DNA of 64,000 bases from the NCBI GenBank assembly GCA_015680685.1, contig MNCI01009442.1, positions 88,794-152,793 of the forward strand. The letters run 5' to 3'. Shown here piece by piece: positions 23,663-34,790 of the stretch. Under the pieces are notes generated by a model. That model had not been told where the DNA came from. It worked only from the letters and a program-made list of their open reading frames with translations, and ran no database searches. The stretch is from Gnetum montanum. Its lineage: Eukaryota > Streptophyta > Gnetopsida > Gnetales > Gnetaceae. A program made the translations under genes and the position numbers. Each line of letters opens with the position of its first letter. The stretch's first letter is position 1.

Positions 23663-24567
23663 NNNNNNNNNNNNNNNNNNNNNNNNNNNNNNNNNNNNNN
23701 NNNNNNNNNNNNNNNNNNNNNNNNNNNNNNNNNNNNNNNNNNNNNNNNNNNNNNNNNNNNNNNNNNNNNNNNNNNNNNNNNNNNNNNNNNNNNNNNNNNN
23801 NNNNNNNNNNNNNNNNNNNNNNNNNNNNNNNNNNNNNNNNNNNNNNNNNNNNNNNNNNNNNNNNNNNNNNNNNNNNNNNNNNNNNNNNNNNNNNNNNNNN
23901 NNNNNNNNNNNNNNNNNNNNNNNNNNNNNNNNNNNNNNNNNNNNNNNNNNNNNNNNNNNNNNNNNNNNNNNNNNNNNNNNNNNNNNNNNNNNNNNNNNNN
24001 NNNNNNNNNNNNNNNNNNNNNNNNNNNNNNNNNNNNNNNNNNNNNNNNNNNNNNNNNNNNNNNNNNNNNNNNNNNNNNNNNNNNNNNNNNNNNNNNNNNN
24101 NNNNNNNNNNNNNNNNNNNNNNNNNNNNNNNNNNNNNNNNNNNNNNNNNNNNNNNNNNNNNNNNNNNNNNNNNNNNNNNNNNNNNNNNNNNNNNNNNNNN
24201 NNNNNNNNNNNNNNNNNNNNNNNNNNNNNNNNNNNNNNNNNNNNNNNNNNNNNNNNNNNNNNNNNNNNNNNNNNNNNNNNNNNNNNNNNNNNNNNNNNNN
24301 NNNNNNNNNNNNNNNNNNNNNNNNNNNNNNNNNNNNNNNNNNNNNNNNNNNNNNNNNNNNNNNNNNNNNNNNNNNNNNNNNNNNNNNNNNNNNNNNNNNN
24401 NNNNNNNNNNNNNNNNNNNNNNNNNNNNNNNNNNNNNNNNNNNNNNNNNNNNNNNNNNNNNNNNNNNNNNNNNNNNNNNNNNNNNNNNNNNNNNNNNNNN
24501 NNNNNNNNNNNNNNNNNNNNNNNNNNNNNNNNNNNNNNNNNNNNNNNNNNNNNNNNNNNNNNNNNNN
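23663..24567. other. Assembly gap (905 N)
   Basis: Run of undetermined bases inside the nested element between gag and the 3' non-coding part. Open frames spanning it are artefacts. Confidence 0.99.
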
Positions 24568-26792
24568 TTAGGATCCTTGTGTATTGGAAATATTGGGACC
24601 TAGTCATATTGACCCCATTGGGGTTCACACACTTGATTATAGTAACCATAGTGGGGCAATTTATAAGATGTAGTTTCTGGATAACAAGTTGACCCACTAT
24701 GATAATTGGGACTGTTAGATGGTATGCAAGGATCAGGATGTCATCCTCCATGGCTATATTCATTGGGCCGTATGGTTGTTGGAGTGTTAAGTGGTGGCCT
24801 TGATGAGGTAACATGAGGCGTTGGGTTTGAATAGGAAGATGCACCACGGTGTTGGGTTTGTGCTGAGTTGGTGGATGCAATGGTTCCTAAACTGTGGTAT
24901 CCCTTTCGACGGTTATGTCTAAAGAAGGGACGCTTTCGATGTTGTGAAGGACCTCCACTGCTATTGGGAGTAGTAGCACAAGTAACATTTGTGGGTTGGT
25001 GCTATGGTGCAAAAATTCCCAGCATAGCAGGTGGTGATGTAGGAGGAGGTGAAGTATGAGAATATTGAGGTTGAGGATAAGTGTAATAAGTGTAAGGCAC
25101 ATGAGGTGGTGATCTTGATGGTTGTTGGATGGGTGGATAGAACTCAAGAGAATGATAACGATGAGGTGAGGTAGAGGATGATGAGCTTGTTGGAGAAACA
25201 GGGTGTTGAACATAATAATAAGCATTTGGCATTGGGACATATGGAGGGTATGGTCCAGCTGGCGATGGCCTCCCCCATGACTGAGGTTTTTGCCACTGTG
25301 GTTGAACTAGGTACTTCTGTACGAAATCTAGATGTAACATTCCTCCCCAATGCTCATTTAAATGTGACAAGACTGGGCATTGGCCCTTGGGGTGATTGTA
25401 CAAATAGACGTTACATTGATATGTGAAATTGGCAGTTGAGCTCTTATTCTTATGATCTTCTACCCTTTGTTTCGATTGTTGCGTGGTGTCCTATCCTGTT
25501 TCTTGATTTGACATAACTCTTCCTCTAATGATGTTGGCATATTCTTCACATATTTCATGTACCCAGTCCGCTATCTTATTAACCTTTGCCTCAATTTCAT
25601 CTAATGATTGTAGGATGGGCAAAGATGATTCCACCTCCTTGAAGTGAGTGGATTTCCCATCTTTATGATTATGGACCCTTGTTAAGTTGAGATTTTGGTC
25701 CTGTTGAGAACTTTCAACATTCTCCCATTTGGCTAGTTATCCTTCTTCTTTTGCCACCCACTTAATAAGCTATTGAAGTTGATGGGTTTGTAGCTCATAT
25801 AGTTGACCTCGGGCGTACATCCCTAGGGTCTCCCTCGTTTCATTACGGAGCCCATCTATGACATGGTACATTAGACTCTCTTTAGAGAACCCATGGCTTG
25901 GGCAATTGTTTAATAGTGCATAATATCTTTCTAAGGCCATGTCCAAGGGTTCGTGTTGCGCTTGTTTCCATTCTTGGATTTGTCTCCTCAAGGTTGACAC
26001 TCTTGCGTAGGTTTGATATCTTTCATTAAAGGCTTCTACCATTGTTGGCCAACGTCGTATTGAATTTGATTTTAATGATCTATACCATATTTTTGCTTGG
26101 CCAACGAGTGTCATAGGGAAGAGCTTAAGTTTTTGCTACTCGTTATCAATGTTGTTCCATGCATAGGCATCATAGAAGGCTTGTAAATGATGTTGCGGAT
26201 CTGAATCATAGCCTCCTAGAAACTTGGGAAAGTTGTTTAAATTGAGCCTGGGTAGACGGCTCTCTTTATGATGCCTACGTGAGATTTGAATAGCCTATTG
26301 TATTTGCATTAGGCTCTTAGTGGCTAGCAGGGGTTCATTGTCATTAGGTAAGTTGTGCACTCATGTGTTGGGATGATGTTGCCTTCATTTATGTTGGCGT
26401 TCTTGATTTTCTTTGTGAGCTCGATTTTTAGTTCTACGTTGATCCCTTGAAAGATAGTCATCTATGTCACAATATGATGTTGAAGGAGTAGAGGAAGAGA
26501 AGGAACTGTAAAACTCATTATGACTTTTGTAAGTCTTCCAATCATCCCCAAGTAAGTTCTTGTTAGTTATTGAGAAGGTCCTAGGCCTTTCGGGCCTCCT
26601 GGTTCTATGGGATGCCTCATCCTTAGAGGTGTCAGAGTTGGATGATGAGAGTCTTTGAGTATCGTTGGCGTGTTCATAAATGTATGGGACTCCTGTGTAA
26701 GGTTGAGTACTCTAGACTTCATCTAATTTGTTGGTTCTCCAATGAATTGCCTCACTAGGTGTGGCATTATTATCGTCTTGTAGGAGAGGCAT
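24568..26792 (-). pseudogene. gag: gag of the nested Athila-like element
   Basis: It starts at ATG 26792, 126 bases after the primer site, and runs into the gap. The N-terminal region is polar and Ser/Thr-rich. The capsid core follows from about 26260: LNNFPKFLGGYDSDPQHHLQAF, LKLFPMTLVGQAKIWYRSL, then an open 26114-25770 stretch including EAFNERYQTYARVSTL, LERYYALLNNCP and HVIDGLRNETRETLGMYARG. A cysteine-containing segment (YQCNVYLYNHPKGQCP) near 25390 may be a degenerate zinc knuckle. The tail (25350-24568) is Pro/Ser/Tyr-rich and open at 25403-25002. Stops are few and mostly TAG. It is the best-preserved gag in the window and is similar to that at 47540-49600. Confidence 0.82.
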
Positions 26793-26917
26793 GATTGTGA
26801 AATTGTGTGTGACTTTATATGTGACTTTTCATAATTATTTCTTCTTCTTAAGAGATATATCGTTAATTCCTATACAACAACCTTGTATGATATAACTAGT
26901 CTAGATAACTAGCACCG

Positions 26918-26935
26918 TCCTTGACAACGGTGCCA
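26918..26935 (-). promoter_or_regulatory. Primer binding site, tRNA-Asp type
   Basis: On the minus strand TGGCACCGTTGTCAAGGA starts two bases inside the 5' LTR end. From memory, the Athila-type site is TGGCGCCGTTGCCGGGGA. The four differences are all C-to-T or G-to-A. Confidence 0.82.
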
Positions 26936-26936
26936 A

Positions 26937-27784
26937 TGATGAGTGGCGAGGTACCCCTACACTCAACCATATGAATACGAGCGTTTTCACGCGTGATCCA
27001 GTCGAACTCCACAGATGGACTAGTTGTGGCACCTAGACAGTTAGCCTTAGGTCACAGTTCACTGTCTTCCCACCTAGACTAGTATTATATTTGTCACATA
27101 TGGTTTAGTCCAGAGTGAGGTGTATGATAGGTTTTTTATCCTAATGCTACTCCTGAAGGCAATGGAAAATAAGATTAACTAAGCTAGGAGAAAAAGGGTA
27201 AGAGAATCTAACTAGCGTAAGTGCGATGAGCATCCATCCTTAATCATTCGTACACATCCTGAACTTCATGCATGACTACCATTGGGATCACCAAGCATAG
27301 ATCCTAGGTACGCTACTGGGTTATCAAGTAGTCACACTTAAATGCTCGTGATTAAATCGTACTCATTCTGCATTACGAGGAGATAAGGGTGAAGAGAGAT
27401 TAATCATCTAGGAAAGAAATTAAACATTCATCAGTAATCAAATCCTATTTAGCTTAGTCCACATGTTGCAAGGTTTATCAGAAAGTTTGTCTTTATTTCC
27501 GCACGCAAATGTGTACTCAGGTACAATTTGCTCAAATAGAGATTTGTTCACTTTGAGACTCCTACTGCGGGCACATGGAAATTATTCTATCTCTGGAGAG
27601 GCAAAATGACAAGAATTTAGCTAAGGTCTAGATCTAGATGAGAAACAAGGGAGAGTCGCATCTTATTTATAGAAATGATGGTGGACTGCAATATCACGTG
27701 CATGATATTGCAGGAAAGATGCAATATTGCGTACGATACATCGCGTATGCGATATCGCGGCCCATGCGATATCGCATCCCATCA
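26937..27784 (-). repeat. 5' LTR of the nested Athila-like element
   Basis: It is 848 bp, 47 longer than its partner. The extra length lies in the cluster of GCGATATCGC-like palindromes at 27690-27780 (U3 start on the minus strand), which has about five units here against three in the other LTR. The LTR is followed by the ACCAT target duplication. Confidence 0.9.
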
Positions 27785-27978
27785 ACCATCTTCCTAATGA
27801 CCATTATAGTAATCTCAATCATAGTCTTATTCCATCTCACAAGCACTCTTCAACATGGTTTGACAAGACTAGATCAAGTGTGGAAAGGGAGCATTAGTGA
27901 TGAACTTGTGGCGGTGTTTTGTATTCCTTATCAATGCCTGTTGGATCAATCCTCTAGACACCAACAAAGAGAAGCCAT
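27785..27978 (+). other. End of the Tat-like internal region with PPT-like purines
   Basis: Remainder of the host element to the right of the nest. It ends with AACAAAGAGAAGCCAT directly before the 3' LTR; AAAGAGAAG is a weak polypurine tract candidate. No gene. Confidence 0.5.
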
Positions 27979-29404
27979 TGAAGCACCACAAAAATTTGCA
28001 TGTTATGGCAAATTTTCATCATGTAACTTTCACCCCATGAAACTCAAGGTAAAACTTCATTATAAATATGAAGATTGTAATCCATGAGGGGAAATCTATA
28101 TTTGGGCTTGGGAGGGGTTAAAATTGCCTTTTGGAAAGGAAAAAATGGTAATTCAATGGGTTTTATGTGGAGTATACACTTTTCTACCTTGGAAACATCT
28201 ACAGGGGGTAAATATCACCTATCCCCAGTGTGGAGGGGTGGGGGTTTTTCGCTCTATGTGGAAACCTCCCCCCTCCCCCCAATGTAGAGATTGCATGCAT
28301 AACATAAAAACCTTCCCTCTTTAGCATGGGAGTTTCCCCTAGCATGGAGGATCTACCCCTAGCATGGAAAATTCATGCCCCTAGCCTGAAAGCCACAAAA
28401 GCCAAATCTCATCACTCCATGTAGTCCAATGTTGATCAGCCACTTTATCAAGCATGGAAAAAGGCTCAGTGTGGAAGATTAATCTCTAGCATGGAAGATG
28501 TGCCCTCATTACTATTTATAGTAAATGAAATGGCCATGGGGGCTTAGCACTTACTATATATGCTAACCCCCCAAATTTGGGCACCCATCTCACTTGTACA
28601 AGGTAGAAATTTGTAGCAATTTGACAGCCAACTTGCAGCTATTGTGCAGCCAAATTGCAACCATTTTGTATCATCATTCATGACCTAAAACCTATAAAAA
28701 CTAGCCTCAAACACCATTTATAGGTTTCAAAATCTTTGGTAGTTCAAGACTTTTGCCATTTCCACAATTGGACATTTTTAAGCTTTCAAGATCCCTTACA
28801 ATCTACCATGTTTACATTCTCTTGAGTCATAACATGGAAGCATTATAGCCTTTGCAACCTCCCTATTACTTGTGGATTTTTGGTGTCAATGCTACATTTC
28901 TAGGACTTCCAACCCCCAACATGGAGCAATATAGTAGCCAAATTTCTTACTTTTCTTACCCCTTAGTGGTAAGCCAAATTGTAGATCTATAGTTTATAGC
29001 AGAGGGGATTTGAAAGCATCAGGAGTGGTGTAATACCTGGATTGTGGAGTAGATCGCATCAGCTTTAATGGGCTTTGAACTCTTGCCCCAATGAACCCTC
29101 CTTGGCTCTCTCACGTGTATTTCTTGTACACATTTCAGAAACTTATTTTTTATTATTTTAATTAAGTTTTAAAGTTTCATTTTTTATGTACAATTTACAT
29201 TTGCTTTCCATTTTTACAGATCTATAATTTTTGCATCATATTTTCTCAATTCTCCATTTTTGCATTTCATAAGTCCTTGGATGATTTGTTGGACCATCCA
29301 AGGTACCTTGAATCCTATTTTTTTGAAGGCTCTGGGAATTCAAGTTAAGGCTACTACACTAGATTTATTAGTTTTCTAGTGATCAATTTTTTTTGGTTGC
29401 AACA
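27979..29404 (+). repeat. 3' LTR of the giant Tat-like element
   Basis: It is 1426 bp, begins TGAAGCACCAC, ends GGTTGCAACA and is followed by the target duplication ATACT. It is homologous to 1191-2714 throughout, about 100 bp shorter. The TATA box at 28693-28700 is conserved. Short open stretches at 28084-28324 are LTR sequence, not genes. Confidence 0.9.
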
Positions 29405-29409
29405 ATACT

Positions 29410-30420
29410 CATTCTTATGTTTTTAATGCATTAAGTCTTCATTGTTGTACTAATTTTTATGGCCTTGAGTCATAAGGGCATGGTGCCTTCTAGCTTGTAA
29501 AAGATTAAGAAGCATGATATTTTTAAGGGTGGGAGAGATAGTGTAGGGAAACCTCTTCTAATCTCCTTTTTTTCTTTTCTACATTTTTATTTACAAGTTT
29601 TGAACTTGATAAAGACATCTTGATTGAGACCTTGGGTGATAGAAGGCATGGTAAGATTAGAGAAGACACATTGCTAAGTTTGCTAATAGTAGGAGGTCTT
29701 AGCCCTGTAGGAGATGTCTTAGATAAGACATCTTGGCCTTGTAGAAGATGTCTTGGAAAAGATGTCTTGCTGAGTGAGTAGACATCTTGGGCAACACATC
29801 TTACCAACTTAGGAGATATGTTGCGCTCAAAGGAGATGTTTCTCATAAAATGGTGGACATCTTTCTTGAGAGCTAGATTTTCATAGTAGATGTCTTATGA
29901 AGGTCAGAGAGAACTTGTATGAGTGGGGAAACTTCTGAAATTGGCCATTCCAATGTGGGAAATAGTGGAAGGAGGAAAGAAAGAATGGAAAACAATGGAA
30001 GATCTTCAAGTGAATATTAAGGAAGATTTCCTAGGGTTTTCTCATTATGTTTTCTTATAAATCCATAGTGTTTCATGCTTGCATGAAGGAGGAAGGAGAG
30101 CTTGTGCAAGATAATTGAGTGAGAGGTAGGGGAGAGTACTTGAGAGAAGTTGAGAGAATCTCTTATAAGTGTCTTGTCTTAAGCTTTAGCTCCATTATAA
30201 GTAATTGAGGATTGAGAGAGAACATATGTGGCCTCTAAGATCCTTGGGAGAGTTGTGACTTGAGCTTGGCTTCTCATCTTTGATATATTTTCTCTATATT
30301 TTAAGAGTTTTCTTAATATAAGAAAGATTTCACTATTTCATTATGTTGTTCTTATTTTCTAAGCTAGATCTACTTGGAAGTTTGGAAAATGGATCCTTTT
30401 AGGAGCTATTGAGGTAGTGT
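29410..30420 (+). repeat. Probable LTR fragment of an older element, with PPT
   Basis: This is the right flank of the giant element. AAGGGTGGGAGAGA (29525-29538) is a polypurine tract, followed by TGTAGGGAAACC at 29542, a plausible LTR start. The following 350 bases contain repeated AGATGTCTT/AGACATCT words (29600-29900), then a stretch like an LTR R-U5 (GAGAGGTAGGGGAGAG, AGAGAACATATG). The end is not defined. It may belong with the coding-like flank at 440-1190, which was contiguous with it before the insertion. Confidence 0.45.
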
Positions 30421-32024
30421 CCTTGCTCCATGTTCATTCCACCAATTAATTAATATGCATAAAAATATAAATATTAGCTAAGTAGATAGAAAGTAAATTG
30501 AATTAAAAGTAAATCTATTCTAATTCAAAGTATTGCAATGAATATGAATCAATCTTGAGCTTATTACTATTCATGGAATATGTCTAGGTATAATGCTACT
30601 CAAATACAATGTCCTACAATTGACTCAAATGCATGATGTGGGCACTTACTGACTATTTTCTAAGATTACAAAAGAAATATACAAGAGTTTGGCTACACTA
30701 CTAACTAAATGATATCAAATACATAATAGATACTTGCATATTTATAAGAAAACATGAAGAATACATCAATACATATGCATTGATGCATCTCAAGTTACAT
30801 TGATGGAGATGTGTTGATGAGGATTATGCATCAATGAGGCTTATGCATTAATGTAGCTATGATATAACAAATGGAAGTAACATCTATGATGTAGTAGTCA
30901 ACTAAGATGCATTGATGGGAATGCATCAACATAGATGCAATATAGTATATATAATATCATAGCCAACTAATATACTTAACAAAACACTGCTTCATCATAT
31001 TTCCACAATTTACTAAAACTCTATCCTTGAGTTGTATAAATTGGAGGATGTTCCATTACAATTTTTTTCAGGTGGAGAGGGGTGAGAGGATGATCAAGAA
31101 TAGATTAATTAGCATTATAAAACTTAATTGCTGCATTACAAAATTTTATTTGAATAGATGTATTACAAAATAACAAAAAGACTAAATATATATTAAAGTT
31201 TACAAAATTGTAGAAGTCTTTACGAGTCTACAAATGTAGAATCTTTATGTTGTTGCTAGCAGTGGTGGTTTCTTTTTTTCATCCTTGGTTATTATGTTGG
31301 CACTTCTCTTTTTATGTAGAAATTTTTTAGGATGGATTGAAATTTCTCTCATTGTCCTATGGATTTCTAGTCAACAAACATGTCATGTTTAAGCTTTAAA
31401 TCTTATATATGCTATTTGTCCATGGGCATGTCCTCCTCTTAGTCGTTTTTCATTGCCTTGTAAAACACCTTCAATCTTAGGCATTCCTTTTGGCATCATC
31501 TACAATTACAAAAGGATCAATATTATTTTTGGTGATTTTTCCTTAATGATTAACCCTTTTGAGATTCTTGGTTAGTTCAAAATTTAAAAAAATTCAGCAT
31601 TTAGATTCAAGGTGATTGTAAAATAATGTTTTCAAGACTTTGGAGTAACTAAAATCGTCAAGTTATTTACGTTATTTTGATTATTTTTTGTGTTAGTTAT
31701 CATAATATTCAAAAATGGGAAAATGATGACTTAGAAAATTTTCAAAAAACAAATTCTTAGCCCTCATGATAAATGAGCTTAACTTTGGAAGCTCACCAAT
31801 TTTCAAACAATTGAAATTAAAGTTTTGATTCAAAGATATTGCAAATGTATTGGAATATCAAAATAGCTAAGAAATATTAAAGTTGGAGAAAATTTCAATG
31901 TAAAAGCATTAAAAATTAATTAAAATGGGTGATAAGTAGTTTCAAAATCATGGATAAATTTAGTGAAGTTGTCCCTAATGTCCTTGAAGATGTGAGGCTT
32001 TAGTTTAGAGCCATGATTAATAAA
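30421..32024. other. AT-rich region without a gene
   Basis: No supported gene. 30775-30920 contains several GATGCATCAATG / TGCATTGATG words, the same vocabulary as the U3 of the LTR at 46437. 30420-30760 and 31020-32024 look like decayed LTR or leader sequence. Confidence 0.35.
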
Positions 32025-32290
32025 AGTTATGCAAGTGGATCCTTCTCAAAGTAGGCTTTTACCATAATGTCCTTGCATACTCACTTTTATAGAAGTTCAT
32101 GGGAACCTTAGAAGTTAAATGTGGATCATGTCATTATTTCAAATAATACATAAATTTTTTTATTAAGATCCTACACTATACTATACTAAACCATTAGATA
32201 CATAATTGCATGTAGTAGTGAGGTGAATAATGGGATGAGAAGGGATTATAGAGATTGGGCCATGAGATATCTTACCATGTTTGCAATATA
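32025..32290 (+). repeat. Dispersed repeat copy (GTGGATCCTTCTCAAAG type)
   Basis: About 250 bases resemble 55622-55890, and the first ~80 also resemble 23484-23575. Shared landmarks in order are GTGGATCCTYCYCAAAG, AGGCTT, TGTCCTTG, TATARGNGTTCATAGG, then (first two copies only) ACCATTA and ATGAGATRTCTTACCAT. Probably an untranslated or LTR part of a retroelement family. Confidence 0.55.
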
Positions 32291-34257
32291 GTCTTATATT
32301 AATTGTAATTAAGATGAGCATCATACTTGTCTATCTAGGTTTTAGATCAAGAAAATAAAAAATTATAAAGAAAGAAAAAATAGTAGGAAATGAAAATAAT
32401 ATTAAGAATTGGAAAACTTTAAAAAAATATAAAAATATCAAAAATAAAAAAATTATAAATATTATAAAAAAAAAGTGAAAATGCACTTATCTGTTCTTAA
32501 TTTGGGATGGGGTATCGTAACACTCTTTTCTATGCCTTAGGTTGAGAGCATTACATTATAAAGAACTTCTAACGAAATGATTAGTCATGGCAAGAGACAT
32601 GAATGAGCATACTACATAGAAAAATGAACAAAGGGACCTAGCATGAGGCCATGACTCCAAAGAGAACAAAAGAAAAAACTAATAGCAAAAGAAAAAAAAT
32701 ACATGAATATAGAATTGCATAAATATAAAAATTCTGGAAAATAAATAGAATAGCACAGAATGTAAAACTCAATCCCATAATATATATAAATAATACAATG
32801 TCATAAGACTAAAAAAATATGATCCATAAATCCATAAATTAGAAAAGAGAATCAATGTCTAATAAAATGTTGAAAATGCCAACACATAATATCCAAAGGT
32901 CTAAAGTAAGATAGAATATCAACTAGCTCATCTCATCATAGTAAATCCTTCAAAAGCTCCATCCCCTTTACAAAATGATTAACTTGAAAATAAAGTGCAT
33001 AAGCAATATAAAACTAAGTGAGAAACCTTGGCAACATCTGCAATTGTCAAATGGAATGGTCTCTTGGGGATTAGAAGGAGCATGGCTAACCTCCATGACA
33101 TGTTAGCTTAACAAGAACACAAGCAAACCATCCAAAAAATCTAGACAAACACACATCATATAGCTATAATATCTATCCATCATATAATTCCAAAACCAAG
33201 GTTTTTCCACTCCAACTATCACCACAAGCAAGGAGGCTAGTGTCAAATGTGTATTATGTTGTCATGTGTACTTACTAAAAGTCAAACCAACATGTATCAA
33301 AACCAAATATCAAATTACCAAGTGCATGGATTTATTATTAGTCTCAAATGAAATGTGAAGCATCATCTAGGACATTACTTCCAACATTCCCCAAAGATAC
33401 TAGAGGTGTCACCTAGGACATCACCTCTAATGTTCTAGAGGCACAAACCAAAAACAAAAGGACCAATGAGCCATGGAATCACCATCTCCTATAGGATGGG
33501 ACCTACAGCGAGAGGCACATTAGTGCACTCTACAATGTGAGTCAATCTTCAAACCATCTCTAGGAAGCCCATCTCCAACCAATCATACAAACTCGGTGCT
33601 AACGTCATCATCCAAATAACCAACAAACATACAACCATGGTAACTAAACTAATGGTGAAGGCAACAACCAAAATAACAAAATCCTTCTCATCTAAAAGAT
33701 TCAATAAATCTAGGGGTCCTTATAAGGATACCAATTTGATGCATAGCATAACCTCATCAAATCCAACCAATTTCATCATCAAAAAAAGAGCCAAAACACC
33801 ATCCAAAGAGATCTCACAAATCCTTAATAATAACCCAAAGTGCCAACTAATCCAAGCAAAGGAATCCTTATCCATAACTTCCAAAGGAATCGATAAGGCC
33901 ACAACAATGAAAATATCAAATAGCTAATAATCATATATAGATTAATATTCAAACCAAGAATTAATCACTTTACCAAGGGAGGTGAATTAGGAATTTATTA
34001 AACGCAAAATCAACTCTAGAGTTGGATTGTCACTTATATGTATGACCTAGATAAAATTACTGTATCACTACCATCCCTATAAATTTTATAATGATTCTAA
34101 ATCCCTACCAAAAAAAATTTTCCTATACCTATCTTATGTTATAAGTTTATGAAGGCATTTATTAGAAATAAAAAGTTATAGAGCCATGAATCTAGCCTTA
34201 GAGAGAATCAAGCTTTAAAAAAATGGAAAAAGTAGTTGAAAAAAATCATAACTCCAT
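32291..34257. other. AT-rich region, no supported gene
   Basis: 32330-32480 is almost pure A/T. ATGGGGTATCGTAACA at about 32510-32526 looks, on the minus strand, like the start of another chromovirus-type LTR (TGTTACGATACCCC). An open stretch at 33637-33927 is low-complexity Lys/Ser/Thr and unlikely to be a gene. Confidence 0.35.
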
Positions 34258-34790
34258 GATGGAAGATTATTTTTTAAGTGATTATAATGATTGGAAAGTT
34301 AAAAGAGAAAAATGTTAACAAGTAAAGTTTCGAAGGATTATCTAATACGATGTAGGAGATATAGGATCTTAAGTAAGCATAATAAAAAATAGTAAAGTGA
34401 TGGATAAAATAGAAAGAAAAATCAAAACTCTATGATGAAAAATTATTTTTTATTGATTCAAAAATATTTAGAAAGATAAAAGAGCAAAATATGTGTAGGT
34501 AAATGTTTAGAGGATTAATTGATACTATGTAGGAGATATGGGGTTTTAATTAGGTTTAATCAAAAATAGTAAAATTATGGACAACATAGAAAGAAAAATC
34601 ATAACTCTATGATGAAATATTATTTTTTAGTGATTCCAAAATGGTTAAAAAGATAAAGAGAAATGTATTGACAAGTAAAATTTAGAAGATTATCTGATAA
34701 CATGTAGGAGATATGGGGTCTTAATTAAGCATAATCAAAAATAGTAAAATTATGAATAGTGTAGAATAAAAAGGTCATAACTTTCTCAAA
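34258..34790. repeat. Tandem array, three units of ~177 bp, inside the chromovirus LTR
   Basis: Units start near 34258, 34433 and 34612 (periods 175 and 179). Each has GATGRAADATTATTTTTTA, then GTGATT, RAAAGTTAAAAG-like words, TGTAGGAGATATGGGGTCTTAAT and AATAGTAAAATTATGG. A degenerate fourth unit may follow at about 34780. Similarity between units is high (roughly four bases in five by eye). Confidence 0.75.

Larger units (their letters stand above)
21895..27784 (-). mobile_element. Nested Athila-like LTR retrotransposon, gag only visible
   Basis: The element lies between direct copies of ACCAT (21890-21894 and 27785-27789), a 5-bp target duplication. Both LTRs begin TGATG and end CATCA. On the minus strand the order is 5' LTR (27784-26937), tRNA-Asp-type primer site (26935-26918), gag (26792 to the gap), 905 N, a non-coding stretch, PPT, 3' LTR (22743-21943). 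No RT or integrase is visible, so it is either non-autonomous or pol is hidden by a gap of uncertain true size. CpG is much better preserved than in its host element, so it is younger. Gag and LTR motifs relate it to the copies at 39841-55122. Confidence 0.88.
1191..29404 (+). mobile_element. Giant Tat-like Ty3/gypsy retrotransposon, complete ends, with nested insertion
   Basis: Both LTRs and a perfect 5-bp target duplication (ATACT at 1186-1190 and 29405-29409) define one element of 28.2 kb, or about 22.3 kb without the nested Athila-like copy at 21895-27784. The order is LTR, tRNA-Asn-type primer site, gag, protease, a 10.8 kb non-canonical block, RT, RNase H, second (archaeal-type) RNase H, integrase, PPT-like purines, LTR. 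Two RNase H domains and a giant size are hallmarks of the Tat lineage, which includes Ogre. Ogre elements are known to carry an intron between protease and RT, and the insertion point of the block matches that place. All reading frames are decayed, so the element is old and inactive. Confidence 0.88.

Noticed and set aside
23571-24880. Long open frames of 324-421 residues on both strands
   Set aside because: They consist almost entirely of translated Ns across the 905-bp gap.
24868-25426. Plus-strand and alternative minus-strand frames over the Pro/Ser-rich gag tail
   Set aside because: Shadows of the minus-strand gag of the nested element.
33637-33927. 96-residue Lys/Ser/Thr-rich open frame
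   Set aside because: Low-complexity translation of A-rich DNA with no domain and no context.
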